Assembly (NCBI GenBank): GCA_040387515.1
Contig: JAZKDP010000010.1
Location: forward strand, 1-62,912
DNA length: 62,912 nucleotides
Direction: 5' to 3'
From: Methylotenera_A sp040387515
GTDB lineage: Bacteria > Pseudomonadota > Gammaproteobacteria > Burkholderiales > Methylophilaceae
Part shown: positions 17,816 to 27,072 of the stretch, piece by piece
Position numbering within the stretch: the first letter of the stretch is position 1
Layout of the letters: each line of letters opens with the position of its first letter
Translations under genes and position numbers: made by a program
The notes under the pieces: model-generated
Database searches by the model: none
What the model saw: the letters and a program-made list of their open reading frames with translations, nothing else
What the model was told of the DNA's origin: nothing

Positions 17816-18723
17816 TTTTTTGTGCCGGTTAGCAACACCCAAGCATCTCGTTGATGCGGCGCATCCATGACAAACCACTCACTGTAACGCTCAATCAGCG
17901 CATCAGTTTGTGTTTCTAATATGCCAGATAATGCTAATTTTCCACCCGTTTTGCAGTATTTTGCAAGGGCTGGCGCTAGGACCATGAGCGCGCTGGATAG
18001 AATGTTGGCCACGACCACATCAAAGGTTTCATGGCTAAAGGTATCTGCATCAAAAAACGCTGCATCCACCTGATTTTGCTGCGCATTGTAGCGACTTGCC
18101 ACAATCGCTTGCGTGTCGATATCGACACCAACGACTTGCTGTGCCCCTAGTTTTTTTGCTGCAATGGCTAGAATGCCTGATCCGCAGCCATAGTCCAATA
18201 CACTTTGGCTGGGCATCGTTTTCGTCAGCCATTCCAAACATAAGTGCGTAGTAGGGTGGCTGCCTGTACCAAATGCTAGACCAGGGTCTAATACGATATT
18301 AATCGCTTCTTGATTAGCCGTTTCTTGCATGGATTGATGCCAAGTGGATTGATGCCACGTGGGCACAATCCAAAGCTTTTCGGTGATTTTAATTGGATCA
18401 AATTGCGCTTGCGTTGTGCGTACCCAATCTTGCTCGGCAATTGTTTCGGTGTTGTACTGAAAGTTGCTGATGGCGGTGGCTGAGCATAATTGCTGAATTA
18501 TTTCCGTAACATCGGCTGATTCATCAAACATGGCGGTCACGATATTTTGTTGCCAAATACCAGGAGGTGGATCACCTGGTTCACCAAATAGTGCCTGCTC
18601 GGCTTGAGTTTCGGCATTTGCATCTTCAATGCTACAAGATAGCGCGCCCAAATCCATTAATGCATCGCTAATCGCATCGGCATTATGTTCATTTGCTTGA
18701 ATTTTGAGTAGTAGCCACGCCAT
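17812..18723 (-). CDS. prmA: Ribosomal protein L11 methyltransferase
   Basis: S-adenosylmethionine-dependent enzyme that trimethylates ribosomal protein L11 on several amino groups. The 303-residue protein has an N-terminal substrate domain, LDPGLAFGTGSHPTTHLCLEWL as the AdoMet approach loop, the SAM motif VLDYGCGSGILAIAA, and VVANILSSALMVLAP carrying the NxL motif. Codons just after residue 125 repeat (TWHQSTWHQS), a tiny in-frame duplication. It lies 45 bases after accC and overlaps the next gene by four bases. Confidence 0.94.
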   Translation of the reverse strand: MAWLLLKIQANEHNADAISDALMDLGALSCSIEDANAETQAEQALFGEPGDPPPGIWQQNIVTAMFDESADVTEIIQQLCSATAISNFQYNTETIAEQDWVRTTQAQFDPIKITEKLWIVPTWHQSTWHQSMQETANQEAINIVLDPGLAFGTGSHPTTHLCLEWLTKTMPSQSVLDYGCGSGILAIAAKKLGAQQVVGVDIDTQAIVASRYNAQQNQVDAAFFDADTFSHETFDVVVANILSSALMVLAPALAKYCKTGGKLALSGILETQTDALIERYSEWFVMDAPHQRDAWVLLTGTKK

Positions 18724-18768
18724 TATGTATTTTTACAGGTTAAGTTGTTGCAGATTAAAACAGGAATA

Positions 18769-20118
18769 TTACTTATGACTAATCCCCAATTTTTGCTCAA
18801 GATAATGAATGCTAGTGCCGCCTAGATGAAACGCGGCATCTGCCATTAAATCTGCATGTAAAGGAATATTGGTTTTAATGCCATCCACTAACATTTCGGA
18901 TAAAGCGATGCGCATGCGAGCAATCGCTTGCTCGCGCGTTGCGCCATGTGTAATCAGTTTACAGATCATCGAATCGTAATGCGGGGGAACAGTGTATCCA
19001 GCATAAACGTGTGTATCAATGCGCACACCTGGTCCGCCCGGCATGTGAAATGTAGTCAATTTGCCAGGAGATGGCACAAAGCTGTATGGATCTTCTGCAT
19101 TAATACGGCATTCAATGGCGTGTCCACGCAACTCAATGTCTTTTTGGCGGAATTTTAATTTTTCACCAGCGGCCACAAAAATTTGCTGTTGCACTAAATC
19201 AATGCCCGTAATCATTTCTGTTACTGTGTGCTCAACCTGCAGGCGGGTATTCATTTCAATGAAATAAAATTCGCCATTTTCGTACAAGAACTCAAAAGTA
19301 CCTGCGCCGCGATATTTAATTTTGCGACAGGCTTCAGCACAGCGTTCACCAATTTTGTCACGAATGCGCGGGCTTAAAAGTGGTGAAGGCGCTTCTTCAA
19401 TAATCTTTTGGTGGCGGCGTTGCATTGAGCAATCACGATCGCCCAAAAATACCGCATTACCATGTTGGTCGGCCAAAATTTGAATTTCAATGTGGCGTGG
19501 ATTTTCTAAAAACTTTTCCATGTACACGACAGGGTTACCAAAAGCCGCTTGCGCCTCGGCTTTGGTCATATTCACGGCATTAATCAGAGCAGCTTCTGTG
19601 TGCACAACGCGCATGCCGCGTCCGCCACCACCGCCAGCCGCTTTAATAATAACCGGGTAGCCTACTTTTTTAGCAATTTTGATAATTTCTATTGAGTCAT
19701 CTGGCAATGCGCCGTCAGAACCTGGCACACAGGGGACGCCTGCAGCTTTCATGGCATTTTTGGCTGATACTTTATCGCCCATGAGGCGAATGGTTTCAGC
19801 ACGTGGGCCAATAAAAACGAAGCCGCTTTGTTCTACGCGTTCAGCAAAATCGGCATTTTCCGATAAAAACCCATAGCCAGGATGAATGGCCTGTGCATCG
19901 GTCACTTCTGCCGCACTAATTACTGCAGGAATATTTAAATAGCTTAAATTAGAAGAGGCAGGGCCAATGCAAACAGATTCGTCTGCCAACTTAACGTATT
20001 TAGCTTCTTTATCGGCAACAGAATGCACAGCAACTGTTTTAATGCCCAATTCGCGACAGGCGCGTTGTACTCGTAGCGCGATTTCGCCACGGTTTGCAAT
20101 TAATATTTTTTCAAACAT
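18769..20118 (-). CDS. accC: Acetyl-CoA carboxylase biotin carboxylase subunit
   Basis: ATP-grasp enzyme that carboxylates the biotin on AccB, the first half-reaction of fatty acid synthesis. The 449-residue length matches the family. Motifs include the N-terminal KILIANRGEIALRVQRACRELG, the glycine-rich ATP lid KAAGGGGGRGMRVV, RDCSMQRRHQKIIEEAPSP and the catalytic EMNTRLQVEHTVTE. It lies 44 bases after accB. Confidence 0.97.
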   Translation of the reverse strand: MFEKILIANRGEIALRVQRACRELGIKTVAVHSVADKEAKYVKLADESVCIGPASSNLSYLNIPAVISAAEVTDAQAIHPGYGFLSENADFAERVEQSGFVFIGPRAETIRLMGDKVSAKNAMKAAGVPCVPGSDGALPDDSIEIIKIAKKVGYPVIIKAAGGGGGRGMRVVHTEAALINAVNMTKAEAQAAFGNPVVYMEKFLENPRHIEIQILADQHGNAVFLGDRDCSMQRRHQKIIEEAPSPLLSPRIRDKIGERCAEACRKIKYRGAGTFEFLYENGEFYFIEMNTRLQVEHTVTEMITGIDLVQQQIFVAAGEKLKFRQKDIELRGHAIECRINAEDPYSFVPSPGKLTTFHMPGGPGVRIDTHVYAGYTVPPHYDSMICKLITHGATREQAIARMRIALSEMLVDGIKTNIPLHADLMADAAFHLGGTSIHYLEQKLGISHK

Positions 20119-20162
20119 GTTTAATTAACCAATCAGTCTTAACCACTTGTGTTGAATCTAAG

Positions 20163-20615
20163 CTATTCAATAATGAAAAGCGGTTCACCGTATTCTACGG
20201 GCTGGCCATTCTCTAACAATATTTTCTTAACCACACCAGCAACATCACTTTCAATTTCGTTCAGTAACTTCATCGCTTCAATAATACAGAGCGTGTCACC
20301 GATTGCGACTTTAGTGCCTACATCAACGAATGGTTTTGAATCAGGCGATGATGAACGATAAAACGTACCAACCATCGGCGATTTAACAACATGGCCTTCT
20401 ATTTCGGCAACCACAGGAATCGCAGTTGCTGGCAAGGGAGCGGTTTGCGCAGCTGGAGCAGCTTGCGGTGCTGCCATATATTGCATCACAGGCGCATGGT
20501 TTGGCATAAGCGCACGACTAATGCGTACTTTCTCTTCGCCTTCGGTTAGTTCTAGCTCTGAAATGCCAGACTCTTCTACCAAATCAATCAGTTTTTTAAG
20601 TTTACGTAAATCCAT
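20163..20615 (-). CDS. accB: Biotin carboxyl carrier protein
   Basis: Carrier subunit of acetyl-CoA carboxylase, 150 residues. The N-terminal helix MDLRKLKKLIDLVEESGISELELTEGEE is followed by an Ala/Pro-rich flexible linker (about 45-75) and the biotinyl domain with the biotin-accepting lysine in EAMKLLNEIE. The SPMVGTFYRS thumb region is present. GAGG precedes the ATG. It is 64 bases after aroQ. Confidence 0.96.
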   Translation of the reverse strand: MDLRKLKKLIDLVEESGISELELTEGEEKVRISRALMPNHAPVMQYMAAPQAAPAAQTAPLPATAIPVVAEIEGHVVKSPMVGTFYRSSSPDSKPFVDVGTKVAIGDTLCIIEAMKLLNEIESDVAGVVKKILLENGQPVEYGEPLFIIE

Positions 20616-20679
20616 AATAACCTCGGAGATAATCTATTTATAAGAATTTTTTTAGAATAATAATGGCTTAATAAAGAAA

Positions 20680-21135
20680 TTAAGCTGGTTGTTTGTTAAA
20701 TTGGTTGATTGCATAATTTAATGCAGCAATATAACCATCTGCACCTAAGCCGCTAATCACACCAACGGCAATATCGCTAAAATAAGAGTGATGCCTAAAA
20801 CTTTCTCGCGCAAACACATTAGACAAGTGCACTTCAATAAACGGTGTTTTAATCGCAGAAAGTGCATCGCGAATGGCAATCGAAGTGTGTGTGAACGCAG
20901 CGGGGTTGATGATGACAAAATCGACGGTGTTAACCGCTAATGACTGTATTTTAGCGACAATTTCTGCCTCTGAATTACTTTGAAATGCTTCTAAACTAAT
21001 GTTTGCTTGTTGCGCTAATGCTTTTAAAGCATTGTTAATGGCATCGAGTGTTAAGTTGCCGTAGTGTTCTGGTTCTCGCAAGCCTAATAAATTTAAATTT
21101 GGACCATGCAGTACCAATACAGAACGAGCAGCCAT
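20680..21135 (-). CDS. aroQ: 3-dehydroquinate dehydratase, type II
   Basis: Third enzyme of the shikimate pathway. The 151-residue protein has LVLHGPNLNLLGLREPEHYG at the N-terminus (with the catalytic tyrosine), IINPAAFTHTSIAIRDAL, and the HLSNVFARESFRHHS lid. The first gene of an aroQ-accB-accC-prmA unit, an arrangement common in proteobacteria. A 16-codon frame just upstream ends on TAATG, overlapping this start. Confidence 0.95.
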   Translation of the reverse strand: MAARSVLVLHGPNLNLLGLREPEHYGNLTLDAINNALKALAQQANISLEAFQSNSEAEIVAKIQSLAVNTVDFVIINPAAFTHTSIAIRDALSAIKTPFIEVHLSNVFARESFRHHSYFSDIAVGVISGLGADGYIAALNYAINQFNKQPA

Positions 21136-21185
21136 TATTTAGCTGCCTTTAATTGTCGTTTTGACGCATTTTTGCAAGATTTCAT

Positions 21186-21300
21186 GTCGCCAAGTTTGCC
21201 GAACTTGAACACTTTTGTCCAGCAAATTCGCAGTAGTTAAGCGAACTTAAGCCTTAAAAAAGACATAAGTGATTGAATAGAATATAAAATTTATTATAAT
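21186..21300 (-). promoter_or_regulatory. Structured leader of the aroQ-acc operon
   Basis: Reading on the reverse strand, a TATAAT (21298-21293) is followed by about 150 bases of leader before aroQ. Two stems are visible. AAGTTCGC and GCGAATTT pair with one G-U; CAAGTT and AACTTG (21207-21191) pair perfectly around five bases. No good -35 box is seen. Whether the leader is regulatory is unknown. Confidence 0.35.
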
Positions 21301-21306
21301 GAATTG

Positions 21307-21332
21307 ATGTAAAAATTAATATATTTTTACAT
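21307..21332. repeat. AT-rich inverted repeat between tlpA-like gene and aroQ
   Basis: ATGTAAAAAT and ATTTTTACAT are perfect 10-base inverted repeats around TAATAT, ten bases beyond the stop of the upstream thioredoxin-like gene. It could be a weak terminator or an operator. It has no GC content to make a strong terminator. Confidence 0.45.
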
Positions 21333-21341
21333 TGTATAGAC

Positions 21342-21881
21342 TTACATTAAAGTTTTTAAAGTTTGCTCTAATAATTGCTTAGTCACACGTCCGAAATAAG
21401 TTTTGGCTAATGTGCCATCTGATTTGATAATTACGGTAAAAGGCAGTACACCTTTGTTATTGCCTAGGCTGGCAGCGATTTCCATACCTTGCATATCGGC
21501 TGCAAATAATGGATAGCTGACTTTAGTTTCTTTTAAAAAGCCGTTAATCGCAGCGACGTCTTCAATCGCCATGCCTAATACAACCACATTCCGATCTTTG
21601 TATTCGGTATGTAGTTGCGATAATTCTGGCATTTCTTCGCGGCATGGTTCGCACCAGCTTGCCCAAAAATTAAGTACCACAGTTTTTCCGGCATACTTTT
21701 CTAATGCTTGTGGGCGCCCGTTTTCATCAGGAAAGTTGGCTGCAAATAAAGCTTGAGTCGATTGTTTGCCGCCATCTTCAACTTGTGTATTGAGAAAAAA
21801 GTAACGAATAGCAAAGCCGAGCGTCATCATTAAGATGAGATAAACGATGGGTGTTTTAATTGTGTTGAAAAAGTGGCGCAT
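21342..21881 (-). CDS. TlpA/ResA-like membrane-anchored thioredoxin
   Basis: Periplasm-facing thiol:disulfide oxidoreductase of 179 residues. One N-terminal membrane anchor (about 11-29) precedes a thioredoxin fold with the redox motif WCEPC in NFWASWCEPCREEMPEL, plus the cis-proline region VLPFTVII. Such proteins keep cytochrome c haem-binding cysteines or other substrates reduced. Its ATG overlaps the dsbD stop by one base (TAATG), so it is coupled to DsbD, the likely electron donor. Confidence 0.9.
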   Translation of the reverse strand: MRHFFNTIKTPIVYLILMMTLGFAIRYFFLNTQVEDGGKQSTQALFAANFPDENGRPQALEKYAGKTVVLNFWASWCEPCREEMPELSQLHTEYKDRNVVVLGMAIEDVAAINGFLKETKVSYPLFAADMQGMEIAASLGNNKGVLPFTVIIKSDGTLAKTYFGRVTKQLLEQTLKTLM

Positions 21882-23512
21882 TAGGGTTGATTCACTTTAT
21901 TGAGTATTTTTAAGAAGTCATTGCTATTTTTATAGCCGATGACTTTTGGTTTGATTTCGTTGCCTGCAGCATCAAAAAATATAATGCCGGGTGGACCAAA
22001 TAGTCCAAAGCGTTTAAGAAGGGTCTGATCCGCTGCATTATTTTCAGTTACGTCAGCTTGTAGTAGAACGGTATCTTTTAATGCGGTTTTTACTTTGTCA
22101 TCGCTGAAAGTAAACCTTTCCATTTCTTTACAAGCCACACACCAATCCGCATAAAAATCCAGCATGACGATTTTGCCATTAGCGGCTTGGATAGCCGCAT
22201 CTAATTCCGTGGTATTTTTTATGCGAGTAAATGGTAAATGATGTTCAGCTGAATTGGCGAGCAATTGGTTAACTGGCGCGGTAATGCTTGCAGGCAAAAC
22301 AGGCCATACTAAATAGGCAGCCATCGCCAACATTAGCACGCCGAAAAAGTTACGCACAACCGTCATCCAGCTACCGGCTTTTGGTAACAAGCTGCCGGCA
22401 GATGCGCCAATTAGTAACAGCGGCACACCCATACCGATTGCCAGCGCGAATAAGCCGACTCCACCCAAAAACACATTGTGGGTTTGGCCAATATAGATGA
22501 GCGCGCCAGCTAATGGTGCGGCGACGCACGGGCTAACGATCAGAGCAGATAAAACACCCATCACAAAAACACCTAAAGATTCGCCACCTTTTAATTTTTG
22601 GCTAGCGCCTAATATTTTGTTTTCAAATGCGGCGGGTAATTTAAGCTCGTAAAATCCAAACATTGAGAAAGCCAATACGACAAAAATGAGTGCTGTGGCG
22701 CCAAGTGCCCACGGATTTTGTAATGATTGGCTGAGTAAGTTGCCGGATAAGCCTGCGGCGATGCCAGCTAGTGTATAGCTCAGCGCCATGCCCAATACAT
22801 AAGCTACCGACAAACTAAAAGAATGTAATTTACTGGGTTGAGCGCGTTTGGCTTGGCTGCCGACAATGATGCTGGATAAAATCGGAATCATCGGCAATAC
22901 GCAGGGCGTGAAGGAAAGTAATAAACCCGCTATAAAAAACACGCCAATAATTAGCCATAAGTTACCGCCTCTTAATGCTTGGGTAGTTTTATCATCATCT
23001 GAGCTGGTAACAGCAATGCCAGAAGTGCTGTTGCCATCTTTTGACAGTGCAATTTCTATCACTTTTGTGACAGGCGCGTAGCATAAGCCTTTTTCGCTAC
23101 AGCCTTGATAAGTGGCATGGATAACAGGGTTGTTGGCAGCACTTAACTGAATTTTTGCATCAAAATCATGGTGATAGACTTCTTGCTTGCCAAAATTAGG
23201 GTCATCTTTTATTTCGCCAGCAGGTAAATTTACCGCTTCAATTTTGCCCGTATTTGCGTCTTTTATAACAAACTTAATACGTTCTTTATATAGATAATAG
23301 CCAGGTGCTGTTCTGAAACGAGCATTCAAATTTTCAGCATCAATGACGCTTAAATCTAGCTTAAAAGCCACATCGGGCGATAAAAACTCATCTTCTTGAA
23401 TTTCTTCTATAAAGGCATTTCTGCCAACAGAACTACTTTCGCCTGCATGCAATAATGGCAACGTTAGCGTTGCCATAAAAGCGATTACAATGATGTTTAA
23501 TAGGTGTTTCAA
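21881..23512 (-). CDS. dsbD: Thiol:disulfide interchange protein DsbD
   Basis: Carries reducing power from cytoplasmic thioredoxin across the inner membrane. The 543-residue protein has a signal peptide, an N-terminal periplasmic domain with the cysteine pair in GCSEKGLCYAP, a membrane section of about eight helices with CVLP and the second core cysteine in SPCVAAP, and a C-terminal thioredoxin domain with WCVAC in DFYADWCVACKEMERFTF. All three redox pairs are present, so it should work. It feeds the TlpA-like protein encoded next. Confidence 0.95.
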   Translation of the reverse strand: MKHLLNIIVIAFMATLTLPLLHAGESSSVGRNAFIEEIQEDEFLSPDVAFKLDLSVIDAENLNARFRTAPGYYLYKERIKFVIKDANTGKIEAVNLPAGEIKDDPNFGKQEVYHHDFDAKIQLSAANNPVIHATYQGCSEKGLCYAPVTKVIEIALSKDGNSTSGIAVTSSDDDKTTQALRGGNLWLIIGVFFIAGLLLSFTPCVLPMIPILSSIIVGSQAKRAQPSKLHSFSLSVAYVLGMALSYTLAGIAAGLSGNLLSQSLQNPWALGATALIFVVLAFSMFGFYELKLPAAFENKILGASQKLKGGESLGVFVMGVLSALIVSPCVAAPLAGALIYIGQTHNVFLGGVGLFALAIGMGVPLLLIGASAGSLLPKAGSWMTVVRNFFGVLMLAMAAYLVWPVLPASITAPVNQLLANSAEHHLPFTRIKNTTELDAAIQAANGKIVMLDFYADWCVACKEMERFTFSDDKVKTALKDTVLLQADVTENNAADQTLLKRFGLFGPPGIIFFDAAGNEIKPKVIGYKNSNDFLKILNKVNQP

Positions 23513-23630
23513 ATAAGCTCCGCTGCGTAATATGCATGCATATTTATATATTCAATGTTAACGTCAGCGGTTGTAAATGCTTTATTTAACCCCCAATTAG
23601 TGTAATCAATTGGTTAGAAAGTTCTTTAAT

Positions 23631-24089
23631 ATGCGTTTTTTAATAGGTTTAATTTTACTCGCTTTTCCATTTCTCGAGATATTTCTGCTAATCAGTCTTG
23701 CAGATGAATACGGTTGGTGGCTGTTGTTTTACTTAGTCGTGGTTGGCTTCTTGGGCTTACAACTAATTCGCGGCGAGAAATTATTAATGACTGCGAAGAT
23801 GATGCAAAGTCTAACAGCTGGCGGCAACCCAGTTAAAACCATGTTAGGTAGTGCGCGTAATATGATTGCAGGTGTGTTGTTAATCATCCCGGGAATCATC
23901 ACGGATATAATTGCGGTAGTTTTATTGTTAATACCCATTGGTAAACCAAATTCAAATACCACTGCTAACCAATATGAGCAAGCATTTGAGCAGCCGCAAT
24001 ATCAACAAACACCTAATACTCGCGCCGCTAATGATGATGTGATTGAAGGCGAATATACGCATGTGCAAGATGATAATGACAAAAAATAA
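23631..24089 (+). CDS. fxsA: FxsA family membrane protein
   Basis: Small inner-membrane protein of about 152 residues. It has hydrophobic segments at the N-terminus (FLIGLILLAFPFLEIFLLI), in the middle (WWLLFYLVVVGFLGLQLIRGE) and a paired helix region ending IPIGKPN, all typical of FxsA (YtzA/FxsA family), followed by a polar tail. In E. coli the protein affects exclusion of phage T7 by the F plasmid; the normal role is unknown. The ATG at 23631 gives the usual MRFLIGL beginning; a TTG 21 bases earlier is also possible. Confidence 0.88.
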   Translation: MRFLIGLILLAFPFLEIFLLISLADEYGWWLLFYLVVVGFLGLQLIRGEKLLMTAKMMQSLTAGGNPVKTMLGSARNMIAGVLLIIPGIITDIIAVVLLLIPIGKPNSNTTANQYEQAFEQPQYQQTPNTRAANDDVIEGEYTHVQDDNDKK

Positions 24090-24104
24090 TATTAAAAAAG
24101 TACG

Positions 24105-25142
24105 ATGAAAATGAGCAAAGTCACCATTAAAAACAGTGGTCACACATTTGATGTGCGCCCAAGTCAAACAGTGCTAGAAGCGGCAATTGAAGCGGGTATT
24201 AATTTACCTTACGGCTGCCGGAACGGCGCATGTGGTGCCTGCAAAGCCGAGGTAATTGCAGGTAAAGTGATGCATGACGATTACCAAGGTAGCGCAATGA
24301 CGGATGCCGAGTTGGCTGCTGGAACGGCGCTTTTATGTTGTGCACGACCACTGGAAGATTTAACCATTGAGTGCCGTGAAGTGGGTGGTTTGGCAGGTAT
24401 TAAACCGCGTATTTTACCGGCTCGCGTGGCAAAAAAAGAACAACTCGCACATGATGTGATTGCGCTGCACTTGCAATTGCCAGCAAGTGAGCGCTTACAA
24501 TTTAAAGCTGGTCAGTATATTGAATTTATTTTAAAGGATGGCAAGCGCCGTGCCTTTTCAATCGCCAGCGCACCACATGATAGCGAGTTTTTGCAGCTGC
24601 ATATTCGCGTCATACCAGGCGGTCAGTTTAGCGAATATGCAGCGAATGAATTGGTAGAAAAAGCCATATTAAGGTTAGAAGCACCTTTCGGTAGCTTTTT
24701 CTTGCGCGAAGATTCAAACAAGCCGATTATTTTTGTCGCCGGCGGCACAGGCTTTGCGCCAGTAAAAGGCATGATAGAGCATATGCTGCATCACAATATC
24801 AAACGTGAAATTATTCTATACCGTGGCGTACGCCAATTGCGCGATTTATATATGCACGACCTCTGCGAAAAATGGGCAGAGCTCATTCCTAATATTCGCT
24901 ATATCCCAATATTGTCTGAGCCCGTAGAAGGCGACGACTGGCAGGGGAGAACAGGGCTTGTGCATCAAGCGGTATTAGATGACATGGGCGACTTAAGCGG
25001 CTATCAAGCCTACGCCTGTGGCGCACCAGGGATGGTGGATATTGCGCATCAAAGCTTTGTGCAACAAGGTTTGGAGGCAGATGAATTTTTTAGCGATGCG
25101 TTTACGTTCGCAAATCCTGCGCCAAAAATAGTCGCAATATAA
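24105..25142 (+). CDS. 2Fe-2S ferredoxin-NAD(P)H reductase (AscD/CDP-glucoseen-reductase type)
   Basis: 345-residue flavin oxidoreductase. An N-terminal plant-type ferredoxin domain has the cluster cysteines in CRNGACGAC and a fourth in LLCCARP. A ferredoxin-reductase module follows, with the FAD motif RAFSIAS and NAD-binding FVAGGTGFAPVKGMIEHML, ending CGAPGMV. It resembles the reductase of CDP-6-deoxyglucoseen synthesis and of multicomponent oxygenases. No deoxysugar or oxygenase genes are nearby, so the electron acceptor is unknown. It starts 15 bases after fxsA. Confidence 0.9.
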   Translation: MKMSKVTIKNSGHTFDVRPSQTVLEAAIEAGINLPYGCRNGACGACKAEVIAGKVMHDDYQGSAMTDAELAAGTALLCCARPLEDLTIECREVGGLAGIKPRILPARVAKKEQLAHDVIALHLQLPASERLQFKAGQYIEFILKDGKRRAFSIASAPHDSEFLQLHIRVIPGGQFSEYAANELVEKAILRLEAPFGSFFLREDSNKPIIFVAGGTGFAPVKGMIEHMLHHNIKREIILYRGVRQLRDLYMHDLCEKWAELIPNIRYIPILSEPVEGDDWQGRTGLVHQAVLDDMGDLSGYQAYACGAPGMVDIAHQSFVQQGLEADEFFSDAFTFANPAPKIVAI

Positions 25143-25164
25143 ACTGTAATGTAAAAAAATGAGT

Positions 25165-25929
25165 TTAGCTGGTTATATTACCCAGCATTCCCATATCACC
25201 CGGTGTATTCGCAACTTTAACTTTTAAGCCTAGTTGCGATGGTAATTCAGCAATTCGAGCATGATTCACATATAAGGTTACATTTTTTAACCATTCGGAA
25301 TCGCCCGCCAAATCCAGCAAATGGCGCATGGCTTCGCTGCTGGTAACAACAACACCGTGTAGTTTTTTTTCATTCCACAGTTGCGCTAGTATATTGCAGT
25401 TAGTTTGCGGATTAATGCGTTGATAGCATTCGGCAAAAGTGACGGTTGCACCGCGCGCTTTCAGCGTTTCAGCTAATACATCGCGTCCACCAACACCGCG
25501 GAATAGCAGCACTTTTTTGCCTTGCATGGCATGCAATTCAGGCAGTGCGAGCAAGGATTCGGAGTCAAAACGATTTGTTGGTGTGAGTATATTATCGATA
25601 CCGAAGCTTTGTAATTCAGCGGCAGTAACAGGGCCAATAGCGGCAAATTTCAAGGTCGAAGGAATACCTTTTTTTAGCAAGCGCGGCATGCTATTTTGCA
25701 CGGCATTACTGCTGATGAAAAGAGCCCAATGGTATTGCTTAATTTCACTGATAACGGATTCAAACTGGCTGTAATCGTTAAGCGGTGTAATTTCAATCAG
25801 TGGATATGAAATGGGCGTGCCGCCAGCATCGCTGATTAGCGCGCTTAATTTTTTGGCTTGGTCGACTGGGCGGGTGATGGCAATGCCAATACCCATGAGC
25901 GATTTATCCATTAGTAATTTATCAGCCAT
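25165..25929 (-). CDS. hemD: Uroporphyrinogen-III synthase
   Basis: Closes hydroxymethylbilane to uroporphyrinogen III in haem and sirohaem synthesis. The 254-residue protein has two alternating domains with weak motifs usual for this family: ITRPVDQAKKLSALI, ISYPLIEITPL, FAAIGPVTAAEL and VVTSSEAMRHLLDL. Identification rests on these and on its place directly after hemC (13 bases). Confidence 0.93.
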   Translation of the reverse strand: MADKLLMDKSLMGIGIAITRPVDQAKKLSALISDAGGTPISYPLIEITPLNDYSQFESVISEIKQYHWALFISSNAVQNSMPRLLKKGIPSTLKFAAIGPVTAAELQSFGIDNILTPTNRFDSESLLALPELHAMQGKKVLLFRGVGGRDVLAETLKARGATVTFAECYQRINPQTNCNILAQLWNEKKLHGVVVTSSEAMRHLLDLAGDSEWLKNVTLYVNHARIAELPSQLGLKVKVANTPGDMGMLGNITS

Positions 25930-25942
25930 GCTAAATTAAAAG

Positions 25943-26881
25943 CTACTTAATATGATCCAGCGCCGCCAAAATTTTATCAGCGCCTTTTTCGACCAGTTTT
26001 GCAGCTAATTGCTGACCTAGCGCTTCTGCATCATTGACACTGCCGCTGACTTTTTCGCGCAAAATCTGTTGACCATCTACACTAGCGACAAAACCTGTGA
26101 TGTTGATGTCATTACCATTACGCACCGCATAAGCACCCAATGGCACCGTGCAACTGCCTGCTAATGCACGACTCATGCCACGCTCTGCTTCCACACATAA
26201 TTGCGTATCTACATGATTTAGCGGCGCTAATATGTCGATTAAATCGGTTCGATTTGCATTAATTTCGATGCCAAGCGCGCCTTGTCCCACAGCGGGAATA
26301 CTGAGTTCTGGTGAAATAAATTGACGAATTCTGGTGTCTAATTCCAGCCGTATTAAACCAGCTGCTGCTAGGATAATAGCTGCATATTGACCTTCGTCTA
26401 ATTTTCGCAGCCGTGTTTGCACATTGCCGCGTAACGATTCTATTTTTAAATCAGGAAAACGTGCCTGAATCTGACTTTGGCGGCGCAAGCTGGATGTGCC
26501 GACTATGCTACCAGCAGGTAAATCTTCTAGTGAACCAAAATGGTTTGATACAAAGGCATCGCGCGGATCTTCACGCTCACCAGTCGCCGCCATGATAAAG
26601 CCTTCTGGCAAGTTCATGGGCACGTCTTTCATGCTGTGCACGGCCAAGTCTGCGCTGCCATCAGCTAAGGCATTTTCAAGTTCTTTTACAAACAAACCTT
26701 TACCGCCAATACGCGCCAAAGGCGAATCTAATATCTGATCACCAGTGGTGGTCATGCCCAAAATAGTCACGTCGCAGCCAGGATATAGTTTTTGTAGTTT
26801 GGCTTGAATATGCTTGGCTTGCCACATTGCCAGCGCACTTTCGCGTGATGCAATCACGAGTTTTGTGGGTTGATTTTTCAT
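25943..26881 (-). CDS. hemC: Porphobilinogen deaminase
   Basis: Joins four porphobilinogen units into hydroxymethylbilane. The sequence KLVIASRESALAMWQAKHI is the standard opening, followed by KGLFVKELENAL, HSMKDVP, GTSSLRRQSQI and the cofactor-carrying cysteine in AGSCTVPLGAYA. The ATG at 26881 gives 312 residues, normal for the family. The frame is open to 26926 but the extra 15 residues have no family support. The order algZ-algR-hemC-hemD is conserved in beta- and gammaproteobacteria. Confidence 0.95.
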   Translation of the reverse strand: MKNQPTKLVIASRESALAMWQAKHIQAKLQKLYPGCDVTILGMTTTGDQILDSPLARIGGKGLFVKELENALADGSADLAVHSMKDVPMNLPEGFIMAATGEREDPRDAFVSNHFGSLEDLPAGSIVGTSSLRRQSQIQARFPDLKIESLRGNVQTRLRKLDEGQYAAIILAAAGLIRLELDTRIRQFISPELSIPAVGQGALGIEINANRTDLIDILAPLNHVDTQLCVEAERGMSRALAGSCTVPLGAYAVRNGNDINITGFVASVDGQQILREKVSGSVNDAEALGQQLAAKLVEKGADKILAALDHIK

Positions 26882-27072
26882 AGCAAGAATTTTAGCATGT
26901 CTTTTAGTTTGCGAATGGATGTACAAAATTGTGTTTTTTGGGTTAAGCTAAAAAGGATAAGTGATGCCATTTTAGAGGTGGCAATAGATTTTAATGACAG
27001 ATTTTAATTTATAAAATTAATTGGTTTGTTTAATTAATCAACTGTTTTAAAACGTTTTTTAAGGAGAAGCTC

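Noticed and set aside
18295..18365. Short duplication (TWHQS twice) in prmA, possible frameshift or assembly error
   Set aside because: It is in frame, 15 bases long, and all methyltransferase motifs lie intact on both sides.
27013..27045. ATTAATT...AATTAAT inverted repeat before the channel-like gene as an operator
   Set aside because: Such palindromes are common by chance in AT-rich intergenic DNA and nothing else supports a site.
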